In this document: one piece after another, positions 1-7,736 of the stretch | How positions within the stretch are numbered: position 1 is the first letter of the stretch | Layout of the letters: each line of letters starts with the position of its first letter | Source of the DNA: CAZRZN01 sp964604565 | Lineage (GTDB): Bacteria; Pseudomonadota; Alphaproteobacteria; Rhodobacterales; Rhodobacteraceae | Length of the DNA: 31,603 nucleotides | Reading direction: 5' to 3' | Assembly (NCBI GenBank): GCA_964604565.1 | Contig: CAZRZN010000022.1 | Location: 1-31,603 of the forward strand | Made by a program: the position numbers and the translations under genes | The notes under the pieces: model-generated | Seen by the model: only the letters and a program-made list of their open reading frames with translations | What the model was told of the DNA's origin: nothing | Database searches by the model: none

Positions 1-1
1 C

Positions 2-796
2 TTTCAGAACGCGCTGCTCAATCTTCTGATCAACGCGCGGGACGCGATTCCGGGGGGCGGGAGCATCTGGATTTCCGCCTTCGCCAGCGGGACCACCGGG
101 ACCGGTGCCGCGGACGGGCGCGCCGGTTCGCCGGACCCGACGGAGGGACCACGGGTCAAGGTCTGCGTCGCCGACGACGGTGCCGGCATGGAGGACCATG
201 TGCTCAAGCGGGCGATAGAGCCATTCTTCACCACCAAGAAAGCGGGGTCGGGGTCAGGTTTGGGCCTGTCGATGGTCCGTGGCTTCGTGGAGCAAAGCGG
301 CGGTATTCTCACCTTTCAGAGCCGCTCCGGGGCCGGAACGACGATAACCCTGGATTTCCCTGCCGAGGGCGGGGTTCCTGCTGCCTCTGCGCAAGCGGAG
401 CATGACCCCTTGCCCCTGCCGGATATCAATGTGCTGATGGCAGAGGATGATCCCGGCCTGCGGCGCCTGCTGAACCGCGTGCTGGAGAGAGCCGGAGCAA
501 CGGTGACAGCGGTGGGCAGTTGCGATGAGGCCATGCTGCTGGAAGAGGATTGGCCGCAATTCGACCTGCTCATCACGGATATCGTGATGCCTGGCTCCGC
601 GCAGGGAGACGTTCTGGCCCAGCGTTTTTCGGACCGCTGCCCGGACACGCCGGTCATGATCCTTTCGGGAAATCCTGAAATCACGAATTCCAGCGTGCCG
701 GGCGAATCCGCGAAACTCGCCGTGCTCCTGAAGCCCGTCGTCAAGGCGGAGTTCATTCAGAGGATTTCCGATCTGCTGCATGGCGCGCGGGTCTGA
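2..796 (+). CDS. Hybrid sensor histidine kinase, C-terminal part (ATPase + receiver), 5' truncated by window edge
   Basis: The reading frame is open from the first bases of the window, so the true start and any sensor and H-box regions lie upstream. The visible part begins in the histidine-kinase ATPase domain: an N box (NALLNLLINARDAI), a G1 box (VADDGAGM), an F box (EPFFTTK) and a G2 box (GSGSGLGLSMV). A linker leads into a response-regulator receiver domain with the acidic pocket (AEDD), the phosphoacceptor Asp in LLITDIVMPG (codon 578-580) and the conserved Lys in LLKP (codon 731-733). This is the layout of a hybrid kinase that autophosphorylates on His and passes phosphate to its own C-terminal Asp. 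The signal sensed cannot be told from this part. No partner regulator follows; the next gene is unrelated rsgA. Confidence 0.93.
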   Translation, partial: FQNALLNLLINARDAIPGGGSIWISAFASGTTGTGAADGRAGSPDPTEGPRVKVCVADDGAGMEDHVLKRAIEPFFTTKKAGSGSGLGLSMVRGFVEQSGGILTFQSRSGAGTTITLDFPAEGGVPAASAQAEHDPLPLPDINVLMAEDDPGLRRLLNRVLERAGATVTAVGSCDEAMLLEEDWPQFDLLITDIVMPGSAQGDVLAQRFSDRCPDTPVMILSGNPEITNSSVPGESAKLAVLLKPVVKAEFIQRISDLLHGARV

Positions 797-1116
797 CCAT
801 GGTTGCCATCCGGAACGCGGATGTTCTGTCACGCGACGCTGACGGCGGCCTCTCACGTCTCGACGCGGGTCAATCGGGTTCCGGGGGCCGGGATGGATCA
901 ATGACGCCTCGGGCCCGCGCATGCGTCGGTCCGGTCCGGCCCGTTTGTTCGAAGGGGGGTGCCGATGGGCCAGTCAGAAAGGCCTGACAAAACGGGTAAG
1001 AAATGGCGCGGCACATCGTCGGGCAGGGTGCGGCGCAGCCGGTCCGCCGAACGCCTGACCCCGGGTCCGCAAGGAAAGACTTGCAACCCCGCAAGGTCGC
1101 GGCCATTCAGTCCTGC
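797..1116. other. Gene-free stretch between kinase and rsgA
   Basis: About 320 bases separate the kinase stop from the preferred rsgA start. Short open frames exist but show no recognisable protein and look like GC-rich shadows. The region probably holds the rsgA promoter. If rsgA starts at the upstream ATG (1003) or the TTG at 1081, part of this stretch is coding. I see no clear terminator hairpin. Confidence 0.4.
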
Positions 1117-2151
1117 GTGAGCCAGTCGTCAAACCCACCGCCGTCATCCTTGCCCGCCCTTGGCTGGTCGACGTTCCATGACGATCAACTCGCCCCGGAC
1201 GAGGTGGCGCTTGACCGCATGCGCATCGCGACCGTTCACCGCAGCAGGCTGACTGCCGAGTCCGAAAGCGGCCCGGAAAAACTGCGCCTGCCCGCCCAGA
1301 CAAACACGACGGACTTTGCCGTCGGCGACTGGGTTCTGGTGGCGCCTGAAACAAGGACGCTCGTCCGACGGCTGGAAAGGCAAACGCTGCTGCGGCGGCG
1401 GACCGAGGGCGGAGGTGCCCCTCAGCTGATCGCGGCGAACGTGGACACCCTGTTCATCGTCACTTCGTGCAACGAGGATTTCAATCCCGCGCGGCTGGAA
1501 CGCTATCTGGCGCTGGCAAACGAGGCCGGGACTACGCCGGTGATCGTGCTGACGAAAGTCGACCGGACCGAGGAGGCCGACGCTTATGTCGCGCAGGCGG
1601 CGGCGCTCCAGCGCGGTCTGGCGGTCGTCACCGTGAACGCAAAGGCGCGGGAGGCCGCGCATGCGCTTGGTGCGTGGTGTGGTCCCGGCCAGACCGTTGC
1701 GCTGGTGGGGTCCTCCGGTGTCGGAAAATCGACGCTGCTGAACACTTTGTCGGCAAAATCGTCGGAGGACGCGCAGCCGACCGGCGACATCCGCAAGAGC
1801 GATGGCAAGGGGCGGCACACGACCACGTCACGCTCGCTTCACGCAATCATCGGAGGGGGCTGGGTGATCGACACGCCGGGAATGCGGACGTTGCATGTCA
1901 GCGATGTCTCTGACGGGTTGGACAGGCTCTTTGCCGAAGTTGTGGAGCTTGCGCCGCACTGTCGTTTTCGCGATTGCAGCCACGCCCATGAGCCCGGCTG
2001 CGCGGTGCAGGCCGCGGTTGCCGCGGGAACGCTGGACCCGGCGCGCCTTGACCGATGGCGCAAGCTGCTGGAGGAGAACCGGGCCAACACGCCGGTCCAG
2101 ACGGGCGCCCGGGGCAACAAGTCCACCTGGACCAGGGGCAAAAAAACCTGA
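1117..2151 (+). CDS. rsgA: Ribosome small subunit-dependent GTPase A (RsgA)
   Basis: RsgA is a circularly permuted GTPase that helps late 30S subunit maturation. Numbering from the GTG at 1117 (344 aa), an OB-fold region comes first. The GTPase motifs follow in permuted order: G4 TKVD (146-149), the P-loop GSSGVGKST (198-206) and G3 DTPG (252-255). A zinc knuckle C-x4-C-x-H-x5-C (C282, C287, H289, C295) closes the domain. The frame stays open upstream to an ATG at 1003 (382 aa), and a TTG at 1081 has a good AAGGA ribosome site. I prefer 1117 because homologues begin shortly before the LGW motif and total about 340-350 aa. The start is therefore uncertain, the identity is not. It is followed by a gap and seems to be a single-gene unit. 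Confidence 0.95.
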   Translation: MSQSSNPPPSSLPALGWSTFHDDQLAPDEVALDRMRIATVHRSRLTAESESGPEKLRLPAQTNTTDFAVGDWVLVAPETRTLVRRLERQTLLRRRTEGGGAPQLIAANVDTLFIVTSCNEDFNPARLERYLALANEAGTTPVIVLTKVDRTEEADAYVAQAAALQRGLAVVTVNAKAREAAHALGAWCGPGQTVALVGSSGVGKSTLLNTLSAKSSEDAQPTGDIRKSDGKGRHTTTSRSLHAIIGGGWVIDTPGMRTLHVSDVSDGLDRLFAEVVELAPHCRFRDCSHAHEPGCAVQAAVAAGTLDPARLDRWRKLLEENRANTPVQTGARGNKSTWTRGKKT

Positions 2152-2487
2152 GCACGCGGCGCACGCGTCGTCGGTCCTTGCCACCGCATACGCGTGATTT
2201 CGCAGGGCCGTCTTGCCGGAGGCACGTTGCTCCGAAGGTCCCGTTCCGGATGATGCGCGGTGCGCGCCCCCGTCGACGCCGGTCTTCGTGCGCAAACCTG
2301 CCAATTTCCCGCCGCTGCGTGCCTTTGCGCTGCGCCCTGCAGGACCGCCAAAAATTGGGTGTCGCCAAATCCACCTTCGTGAGCGACACGACCGGCGGCG
2401 GCGCCGGACCGAAATCTGCCGCGATCCATGCGCGCTGACAGGCCCATTCCTGCTGTCAGCCGTCTTCATCGGTGGTATGTCCCCCAA
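2152..2487. other. Gene-free stretch between rsgA and the YcaQ-like gene
   Basis: These 336 bases hold no frame that I recognise. The open frames that cross it on both strands are extensions of shadow frames. The downstream gene could start at an ATG at 2428 instead of 2488, which would shorten the gap. No strong hairpin or operator was seen. Confidence 0.4.
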
Positions 2488-3684
2488 ATGGACCGCCCCA
2501 TCATCCCAAATCAAGCTGCCCGGCGTCTGTTTCTGGACCGTCACCTGTTGCTGAGACCGGAATCGGGGTCCGGCACGGGCGCCGATCTGGACGGCGTGCT
2601 CAACGGGCTGGGATTCGTGCAGGTTGACAGCGTCAACACCCTTGCGCGGGCCCATGACCTCATCCTGTGGTGCCGGCGCAGGCGCTACCGTCCGCCGGCC
2701 CTTGAGACTCTGGTCGCGCGCCGCCGGACCGCGTTCGAGCATTGGACCCACGACGCTTCGGTGATCCCGATGGCCTTCTATCCCATGTGGCGGCTCAAGT
2801 TCGAACGCGACGAGGCGCGCATGCGCAAACGGTGGCCGAAGTGGCAGAGAGACGGATGGCAGGCGGAAATCGACACCGTGCTGCGCCATGTGACGGACCA
2901 CGGTCCCGCCTCCTCGATGGATGTCGGAAATGGCGAGGCGAAACGCTCTTCGGGGTGGTGGGACTGGCATCCCTCAAAGACGGCGCTTGAGTTCCTCTGG
3001 CGATCCGGGCGGTTGGCGATCAGCCACCGAAAGGGGTTTCGCAAGTTTTATGATCTCAGGGAGCGTGTGATCCCGAAGGATTGTCTTGAGACCCGGCTCA
3101 GCGATGCGGAGATCGTCGAGTGGGCCATGTCCGCCGCTCTCTCGCGGCTCGGCTTTGCCACGAGCGGAGAACTGGCCGCGTTTTTCGACATCCTCACGCC
3201 GGATGAGGCGAGGGCCTGGTGTGCCGAGGCGCTGGTGGCGGGTCGCATTCTCGACGTGCAGATCGAACTGGCGGACGGCTCCCTTCGGCGCTCCTACACG
3301 ACGCAAGCGGCATTGGATCAGGTGCCATCGCTGTCCACGCCTTCTGCACGGGTGCGTCTCCTGTCGCCCTTCGACCCGGTGCTGCGGGACCGCAAGCGCG
3401 CGGAGCGGCTGTTCGGCTTTACCTACCGGATTGAGATCTTTGTCCCCGAGGCAAGACGGACCTATGGGTATTACGTCTTTCCGGTGCTTCAGGGCGACCG
3501 CCTGATCGGTCGTATCGACGCGAGCCGGGCGGGATCCGTGTTGAAGGTGCGGGCATTCTGGCCGGAGGCGGACATTCGCATGGGCAAGGCCCGTTCCGAC
3601 GGGATGATCGCCGAACTGGAGCGGATCGGGAGCCTTGCGGGAACGAATGAAGTAGCGTTTGCCGATGACTGGATGAGGGCATGA
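2488..3684 (+). CDS. YcaQ/AlkZ-type winged-helix DNA glycosylase-like protein
   Basis: The protein (398 aa) matches the winged helix-turn-helix family that includes E. coli YcaQ and Streptomyces AlkZ, DNA glycosylases that remove alkylated bases and unhook interstrand crosslinks. Family hallmarks are visible: the N-terminal QxD catalytic motif (Q45-V-D47 in GFVQVDSVN), then RAHDL, and further on the SGWWDWHPSKTALEFLW and FRKFYDLRERVIP blocks typical of the family. The ATG at 2488 gives the N-terminus that best fits the family; an in-frame ATG at 2428 would add 20 residues without similarity. It stands alone between rsgA and a convergent signalling pair. Activity on crosslinks versus simple alkyl lesions is inference from the QxD form, which is that of YcaQ. 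Confidence 0.85.
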   Translation: MDRPIIPNQAARRLFLDRHLLLRPESGSGTGADLDGVLNGLGFVQVDSVNTLARAHDLILWCRRRRYRPPALETLVARRRTAFEHWTHDASVIPMAFYPMWRLKFERDEARMRKRWPKWQRDGWQAEIDTVLRHVTDHGPASSMDVGNGEAKRSSGWWDWHPSKTALEFLWRSGRLAISHRKGFRKFYDLRERVIPKDCLETRLSDAEIVEWAMSAALSRLGFATSGELAAFFDILTPDEARAWCAEALVAGRILDVQIELADGSLRRSYTTQAALDQVPSLSTPSARVRLLSPFDPVLRDRKRAERLFGFTYRIEIFVPEARRTYGYYVFPVLQGDRLIGRIDASRAGSVLKVRAFWPEADIRMGKARSDGMIAELERIGSLAGTNEVAFADDWMRA

Positions 3685-4077
3685 TCGGCAGGGGGACGGC
3701 GGGGCGATGGCCGCATGTGACGGGCCCCGCGCAGATTGCGTCCAACGGCGTGCGCCAAGGTCGATGGGCGCCGGTGCCGGATGGGCGGTCCTGTTAACGC
3801 CACCCTCTCTCTCCGTGCGCCCATGGGCGGGACCGGCTAGATGGGCCGAGGCTGCAGATCCTACGGGGTTGCGCGAGGAAACCCGACAGATCTAGCTGCG
3901 CGCCTTGCGTTTGGGCCGCAGGCGACGCGGGAGGAACCGATGGTTCATCCGCGTCGCCCATGGCGCCAAGGCGTCATGCGTTCGTCCGGATCCGATCATG
4001 GATCCTTTGCCGTCGGGCGGCAATTGCGCTTGTGCGCCATTGCGGTCCAAAAGGGGAGATATTTCAGCAAGATGCGC
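3685..4077. other. Gene-free stretch between convergent genes
   Basis: This 393-base region lies between two convergent genes. Several short frames cross it, none with recognisable similarity or a convincing ribosome site. I see no long hairpin or repeat. It may contain a weak terminator or decayed sequence, but nothing specific can be supported. Confidence 0.4.
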
Positions 4078-5073
4078 TCAGACCGCATTCGACAGTTGGT
4101 CCGAATAGCCGATTACGGTGCAGTTGCGCCCGCGGGATTTCGCCTCGTATAGCGCGGCATCCGCCGCGGCCATCCAACCGGCAAGATCATGCGCGGCATC
4201 TTGCATCGCAACCCCGACACTTGCCGTAAACGCCAGATTGCGCGCGCTCTTGACCGTCGTGGCGGCAATCGCGGCGCGCAGGCTTTCCGCCAGCCTGAAG
4301 GCCCCCTGCCGATCGGTGTCTGGCAAGAGCACCGCAAGTTCCTCGCCTCCCAGCCGCCCTATGAAGGCGTGATCGGGGCAGTTGGCCAGCAGGGCCGCGG
4401 AGGTGGCCTTCAACACATCGTCTCCCACCGGATGTCCGTTCGCGTCATTGATCGCCTTGAAGTGGTCGAGATCAATAAAGATGAACGCCGCGTTCCGGCC
4501 CTGTTCGAACACCTCCTCGGCGGCATCGACAAAGGCCCGCCGCGTCGCGAGGCCGGTCAGCCCGTCACAAGAGGCCAACTGTCGCAATTCCAGTTCATTC
4601 ATCACGAGATCGGCGAAGCTCGCCAGGACCTTTTCCTTCTCGGGCGAGAACTGGCGCGGTCTGTAGTCGATCGCGCATAAGGCCCCCAGGGCGTAGCCGT
4701 CAGGCGATATGATCGGCGCCCCAAGATAGGACCGGATATGCGGCGGACCGGTCACAAGCACATTCTTCGCAAAGCGCGGGTCTTTGGTCGCGTCAGGCAC
4801 GCACATGCAGTCGGTCTTGCGGATCGTATGATCGCAGAACGCGACTTCTCGCGCGGTTTCGCTGATGTCGAGACCCTGAATGGATTTGAACCACTGGCGA
4901 TCCTTGTCGATCAGCGACACGGCGGCGACGGGCACGTCGAAGATGGTCTGGACAAGCCCCGTGATCTTTTCAAAGCCGTTTTCGGCCGGGGTGTCCAGCA
5001 CGTCCAGCCGCTCCAACGCACATTGGCGCCCCTTCTCGTCACGGGTCTTGAGGCGGCTTGCAATTCCGGTCAT
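4078..5073 (-). CDS. GAF-GGDEF protein, putative diguanylate cyclase
   Basis: The 331-aa protein has an N-terminal GAF domain (about residues 20-160), starting with the ERLDVLDTPAE block often found in GAF signalling proteins. A GGDEF domain follows (about 170-325): DGLTGLATRR, the metal/substrate region DLDHFKAINDANGHPVGDDV, and the signature at 242-246. The signature reads GGEEL, not GGDEF/GGEEF, and no RxxD inhibitory site is present at the usual place. Activity as a cyclic-di-GMP synthase is therefore likely but not certain. No membrane segment is seen, so it is probably cytosolic and senses a small ligand or redox signal through GAF. Its ATG overlaps the stop of the upstream small gene by 4 bases (ATGA), so the two are translationally coupled. 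Confidence 0.9.
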   Translation of the reverse strand: MTGIASRLKTRDEKGRQCALERLDVLDTPAENGFEKITGLVQTIFDVPVAAVSLIDKDRQWFKSIQGLDISETAREVAFCDHTIRKTDCMCVPDATKDPRFAKNVLVTGPPHIRSYLGAPIISPDGYALGALCAIDYRPRQFSPEKEKVLASFADLVMNELELRQLASCDGLTGLATRRAFVDAAEEVFEQGRNAAFIFIDLDHFKAINDANGHPVGDDVLKATSAALLANCPDHAFIGRLGGEELAVLLPDTDRQGAFRLAESLRAAIAATTVKSARNLAFTASVGVAMQDAAHDLAGWMAAADAALYEAKSRGRNCTVIGYSDQLSNAV

Positions 5074-5327
5074 GAACGTTCCTCCGCAAGACGCAGCAGG
5101 GCATCCAGCAGTTCGGCCTCGTAACTGTCGATGATGTCCCGGACGCTGAGGCGAACGAGTCCGTCATCGACACCGGCGACGCGCATCGCCTCGACCAGCG
5201 ATCTCAGGCGTTCGACATGTTGGTCGGTCAATCGTTGCAATTGAGGCGGAAGACTGCCCCCCGCGGCCTTGTTCGCCTTGTCTTTCAGCACGGTTTCAAA
5301 ATTCTCCGCGGCAGACGGCTTGGTCAT
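5070..5327 (-). CDS. Small hypothetical protein coupled to the GAF-GGDEF gene
   Basis: This 85-aa protein is not recognised. It is polar and predicted mostly helical, with an amphipathic stretch from about residue 25 to the end (LQRLTDQHVERLRSLVEAMR, then IIDSYEAELLDALLRLAEE). No signal peptide or membrane segment is visible. The ATG at 5327 is chosen because a GGGGA ribosome site sits just upstream; the frame stays open to 5378 but without a better start. The 4-base overlap with the GAF-GGDEF gene says both are made together, so a role as partner or regulator of that cyclase is a reasonable inference. There is no direct evidence for it. Confidence 0.7.
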   Translation of the reverse strand: MTKPSAAENFETVLKDKANKAAGGSLPPQLQRLTDQHVERLRSLVEAMRVAGVDDGLVRLSVRDIIDSYEAELLDALLRLAEERS

Positions 5328-5755
5328 TTCCCCATCCCTGTGATCGCTTGGGCCATCTTCGGCCAGACGTCTTAACAAATTGAATACGTCCGGCAGGGTT
5401 GTCGGTCATCGGAAACACCAATTTGTCCGGTTCAATGGGCCAATCGGCTCTCCTTGCGCCTGCGACCGGACGGTGGGGCGCTCCTGCACCGGGCACCCCG
5501 TGCGTTGATCCTGTGGCAGGGCATCACGACGCTGTCGCGAGCACGATGCTCGCAAGCACGGCTTCGTTGTCCGCCTGGATTTTCGCGACCCCCGAAACGC
5601 CCGGATTGCGGCGACGGTAACCATCGCATCAGGGGCGTCGTTATTGGCAATGTGAGGCACTTCTCACGCCGAAGGTAAGATTTCGTTAACCAGTGCGAAA
5701 GTAGACAGGAACCGCCGGAACCGGGTCGCCTGGCCATGAGCGGGAAGAACGCAGT
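5328..5755. other. Intergenic region between divergent signalling units, with a possible gene relic
   Basis: This 428-base stretch separates the divergently transcribed small-protein/GAF-GGDEF unit and the RsbQ/PAS-GGDEF unit, so it must hold both promoters. On the minus strand, one frame ending at 5432 contains VVMPCHRI followed by a weakly similar tail (RSAPPSGRRRKE). This resembles the active-site end of O6-alkylguanine-DNA alkyltransferases (PCHR, then a SAP..G...K pattern). No complete alkyltransferase domain can be assembled in any frame, so at best it is a relic and it may be chance. Confidence 0.4.
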
Positions 5756-6556
5756 TTGTTACATTGGGACAGCCTGAGACGGAACAATGTCGTCGTGCGG
5801 GGCGAGGGCGATCAAACGCTGGTCCTCGCGCATGGCTTCGGGTGTGATCAGACCATGTGGCGCCTGCTGGAGCCCCACCTGGATGGGTTCCGTATTGTCT
5901 TGTTCGACTACACCGGTTGCGGCGGTTCCGACATACGGGCCTTCGACCTGGAGAGGCACGCAAGACTGGAGGGGTTCGCCGAGGATCTGGGGGAGATTTG
6001 CGAAGCGCTGGACCTGAAGGGGGCCACGCTGGTCGGTCATTCGGTCAGCAGTCTGATCGGCCTGATGACGGCCATCGCCGCGCCGGAGCGCTTTGAAAAT
6101 ATTGTGATGGTCTGCCCGTCGCCCTGCTTTCTGAACCTGCCCGGCTACGATGGCGGCTTTGAGCGGCGAGACCTTGAGGAACTTATCGACCTCATGGACA
6201 GGAACTACATGGGTTGGGCGCACCAACTTGCGCCGCTTGTGACCGGGCAAGCGGCCGATACCGAATTATCCATGGAATTGGAACGCAGCTTCTGCTCGAC
6301 CGATCCGATGACCGCCAAGACCTTTGCCGAGGCGACCTTCCTGTCGGATCATCGCGATCTTCTCTGCCGGGCCGTGCACCCGGTGCTGGTTCTGCAAAGC
6401 GCGCGCGATGCGCTGGCTGCGCCGTCGGTAGGGCAGCATGTCCATGACTCGCTTCCGCAAAGCCGGCTGGAGGTGATCGATGCGGATGGGCATTGTCTTC
6501 ACATGTCGCATCCGGCCTCGGTGGCGCAACTGATCCGGTCCTTTACGAATGCCTGA
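5756..6556 (+). CDS. rsbQ: RsbQ-type alpha/beta hydrolase
   Basis: The 266-aa protein closely follows Bacillus RsbQ, the hydrolase that works with the PAS domain of RsbP in energy-stress signalling. Shared blocks include HGFGCDQTMW, LFDYTGCGGSD, MVCPSPCFLN, GGFE, RSFCSTDPMTAKTF and FLSDHRDLL. The catalytic triad is visible as S96 (GHSVSS), D218 and H246 (DGHCLHMSHP). No ATG gives the right N-terminus. The TTG at 5756, with GGGAAG about 8 bases upstream, places the first conserved residues as expected and is the likely start. It has no signal peptide, so it is cytosolic. Its 3' end overlaps the PAS-GGDEF gene by 8 bases, which matches the known pairing of RsbQ-like hydrolases with PAS-bearing output proteins. 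The small-molecule ligand is unknown. Confidence 0.92.
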   Translation: MLHWDSLRRNNVVVRGEGDQTLVLAHGFGCDQTMWRLLEPHLDGFRIVLFDYTGCGGSDIRAFDLERHARLEGFAEDLGEICEALDLKGATLVGHSVSSLIGLMTAIAAPERFENIVMVCPSPCFLNLPGYDGGFERRDLEELIDLMDRNYMGWAHQLAPLVTGQAADTELSMELERSFCSTDPMTAKTFAEATFLSDHRDLLCRAVHPVLVLQSARDALAAPSVGQHVHDSLPQSRLEVIDADGHCLHMSHPASVAQLIRSFTNA

Positions 6557-7481
6557 ACATCCCCAGGGCGACCGGTTTTCGGTCGACCTGTTTCCGGTAA
6601 GCTGTCTGGCAACGGACAAGGCCCGCCGGATCCGTTTTGCCAATGCGCAGGCTGCCGTCCAACTCGGCCGCCCCCGCGACGAACTGCTCGGGTCGAGCCT
6701 GGAGGTGATCCTGACACCCGCGGCGCAGATTTTTTGCGACAGCTTCGTCTTTCCCCTTCTCCTGACCGAGGGGCGCTGTGACGAAGTGGCGTTGACCGTG
6801 ACCCGAGGCTGCGGTGAACGCGCGCCCGTCATTGTCAACGCCTGCACGGATGCGGACGATCCGGATATAGTCTACTGGAGCATCATGAGCGCCGAGAAGC
6901 GCGAAAAGCTACAGGAGGACCTGCTGTCCTCCCGCAACCTGCTGCAACGACAGGCACAGTCTTTGCAGAAACTCGCGTCGCGGGACGATTTGACTGGATT
7001 GGTCAACCGACGCGAATCCACCCGTCTGATCGAACAACTCATTTCCGCGGCAGACCGGGCCGATGCCACCATCGCCGTGCTCTTGCTCGACATTGACCAT
7101 TTCAAGGCGATCAATGACACGCATGGACATCAGATCGGCGACAATGTGCTCCGGCAACTGGGCGCTTGCTTTGCCGACATGGTCCGCCTGCATGAGATTG
7201 CCGGGCGCTATGGCGGCGAAGAGTTCATTTTCGCGCTTGCCGCCGAGGGGGTGGAGGCTGTTCGGCCCTTCAACGCGCGTCTTCACGCCGCTGCGTCCAG
7301 CGTGACCGGCTGTGCCTTCCCGGTGACCGTCAGCATCGGTCTCTATTTTCGCCCGCCCCGATCCAACCAGACTTTTGACGACATATTCAAGCCCGCCGAC
7401 AGGGCGCTGTATCGGGCAAAGGCGCTTGGGCGCAATCGGTCCATGATGGAACGGGACGGGGCTGTGGTTCCCTTCGCGTGA
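6549..7481 (+). CDS. PAS-GGDEF diguanylate cyclase, partner of the RsbQ-type hydrolase
   Basis: The 310-aa protein has an N-terminal PAS domain (about 11-113; ATDKARRIRFAN, then GRPRDELLGSSLEVIL). A helical, probably coiled-coil linker follows (about 115-143), then a GGDEF domain (about 145-305) with DDLTGLVNRR, DIDHFKAINDTHGHQIGDNV and an intact GGEEF at 222-226. It should make cyclic-di-GMP. At the inhibitory I-site position the sequence is RLHE in place of RxxD, so product inhibition may be weak or absent. Its start overlaps the hydrolase stop by 8 bases. By analogy with RsbQ-RsbP, the hydrolase would supply or bind a ligand that the PAS domain senses, here with cyclase output in place of a phosphatase. 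That coupling is inferred from gene order and domain content. Confidence 0.92.
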   Translation: MPEHPQGDRFSVDLFPVSCLATDKARRIRFANAQAAVQLGRPRDELLGSSLEVILTPAAQIFCDSFVFPLLLTEGRCDEVALTVTRGCGERAPVIVNACTDADDPDIVYWSIMSAEKREKLQEDLLSSRNLLQRQAQSLQKLASRDDLTGLVNRRESTRLIEQLISAADRADATIAVLLLDIDHFKAINDTHGHQIGDNVLRQLGACFADMVRLHEIAGRYGGEEFIFALAAEGVEAVRPFNARLHAAASSVTGCAFPVTVSIGLYFRPPRSNQTFDDIFKPADRALYRAKALGRNRSMMERDGAVVPFA

Positions 7482-7689
7482 GGGCCGCGGGCTGTCCGGT
7501 TTGCGATGCAGGTTTGCGATGCAAGGCGGCCACCGTGGATCGGACGGGAGAACGTTCAGACAGGACCGCGATGGGACGGATCGCCAAGCTGGCGCGTCTT
7601 GCGTTGTCTCTCTGGGAACAACCCGCTTTGCCCGGGTCCGGCGCGGTCAGAAAAGGCTGTGCGCCTTTGTTGCTTTTCCTCGCCGCGCC

Positions 7690-7703
7690 TTTGGTATACC
7701 AAA
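7690..7703. promoter_or_regulatory. GntR-type operator palindrome, copy 1
   Basis: A perfect 14-base palindrome, TTTGGTATACCAAA, lies 33 bases upstream of the aminotransferase ATG. The core TTGGTATACCAA is the known E. coli ExuR/UxuR (GntR/FCD) operator core. The same sequence occurs at 18295 and 30222, and with one base change at 14902. Its position near the expected promoter suggests repression that is lifted by an inducer. Confidence 0.85.
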
Positions 7704-7736
7704 TCGCAAACCGGTCATCGGGTTGTCGGAGGGACC

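Noticed and set aside
1828..2970. Long minus-strand open frame of 380 codons across rsgA and the YcaQ-like gene
   Set aside because: It is antisense to two well-supported genes, is rich in Arg/Gly/Pro as expected for GC-rich shadow frames, and shows no recognisable motif.
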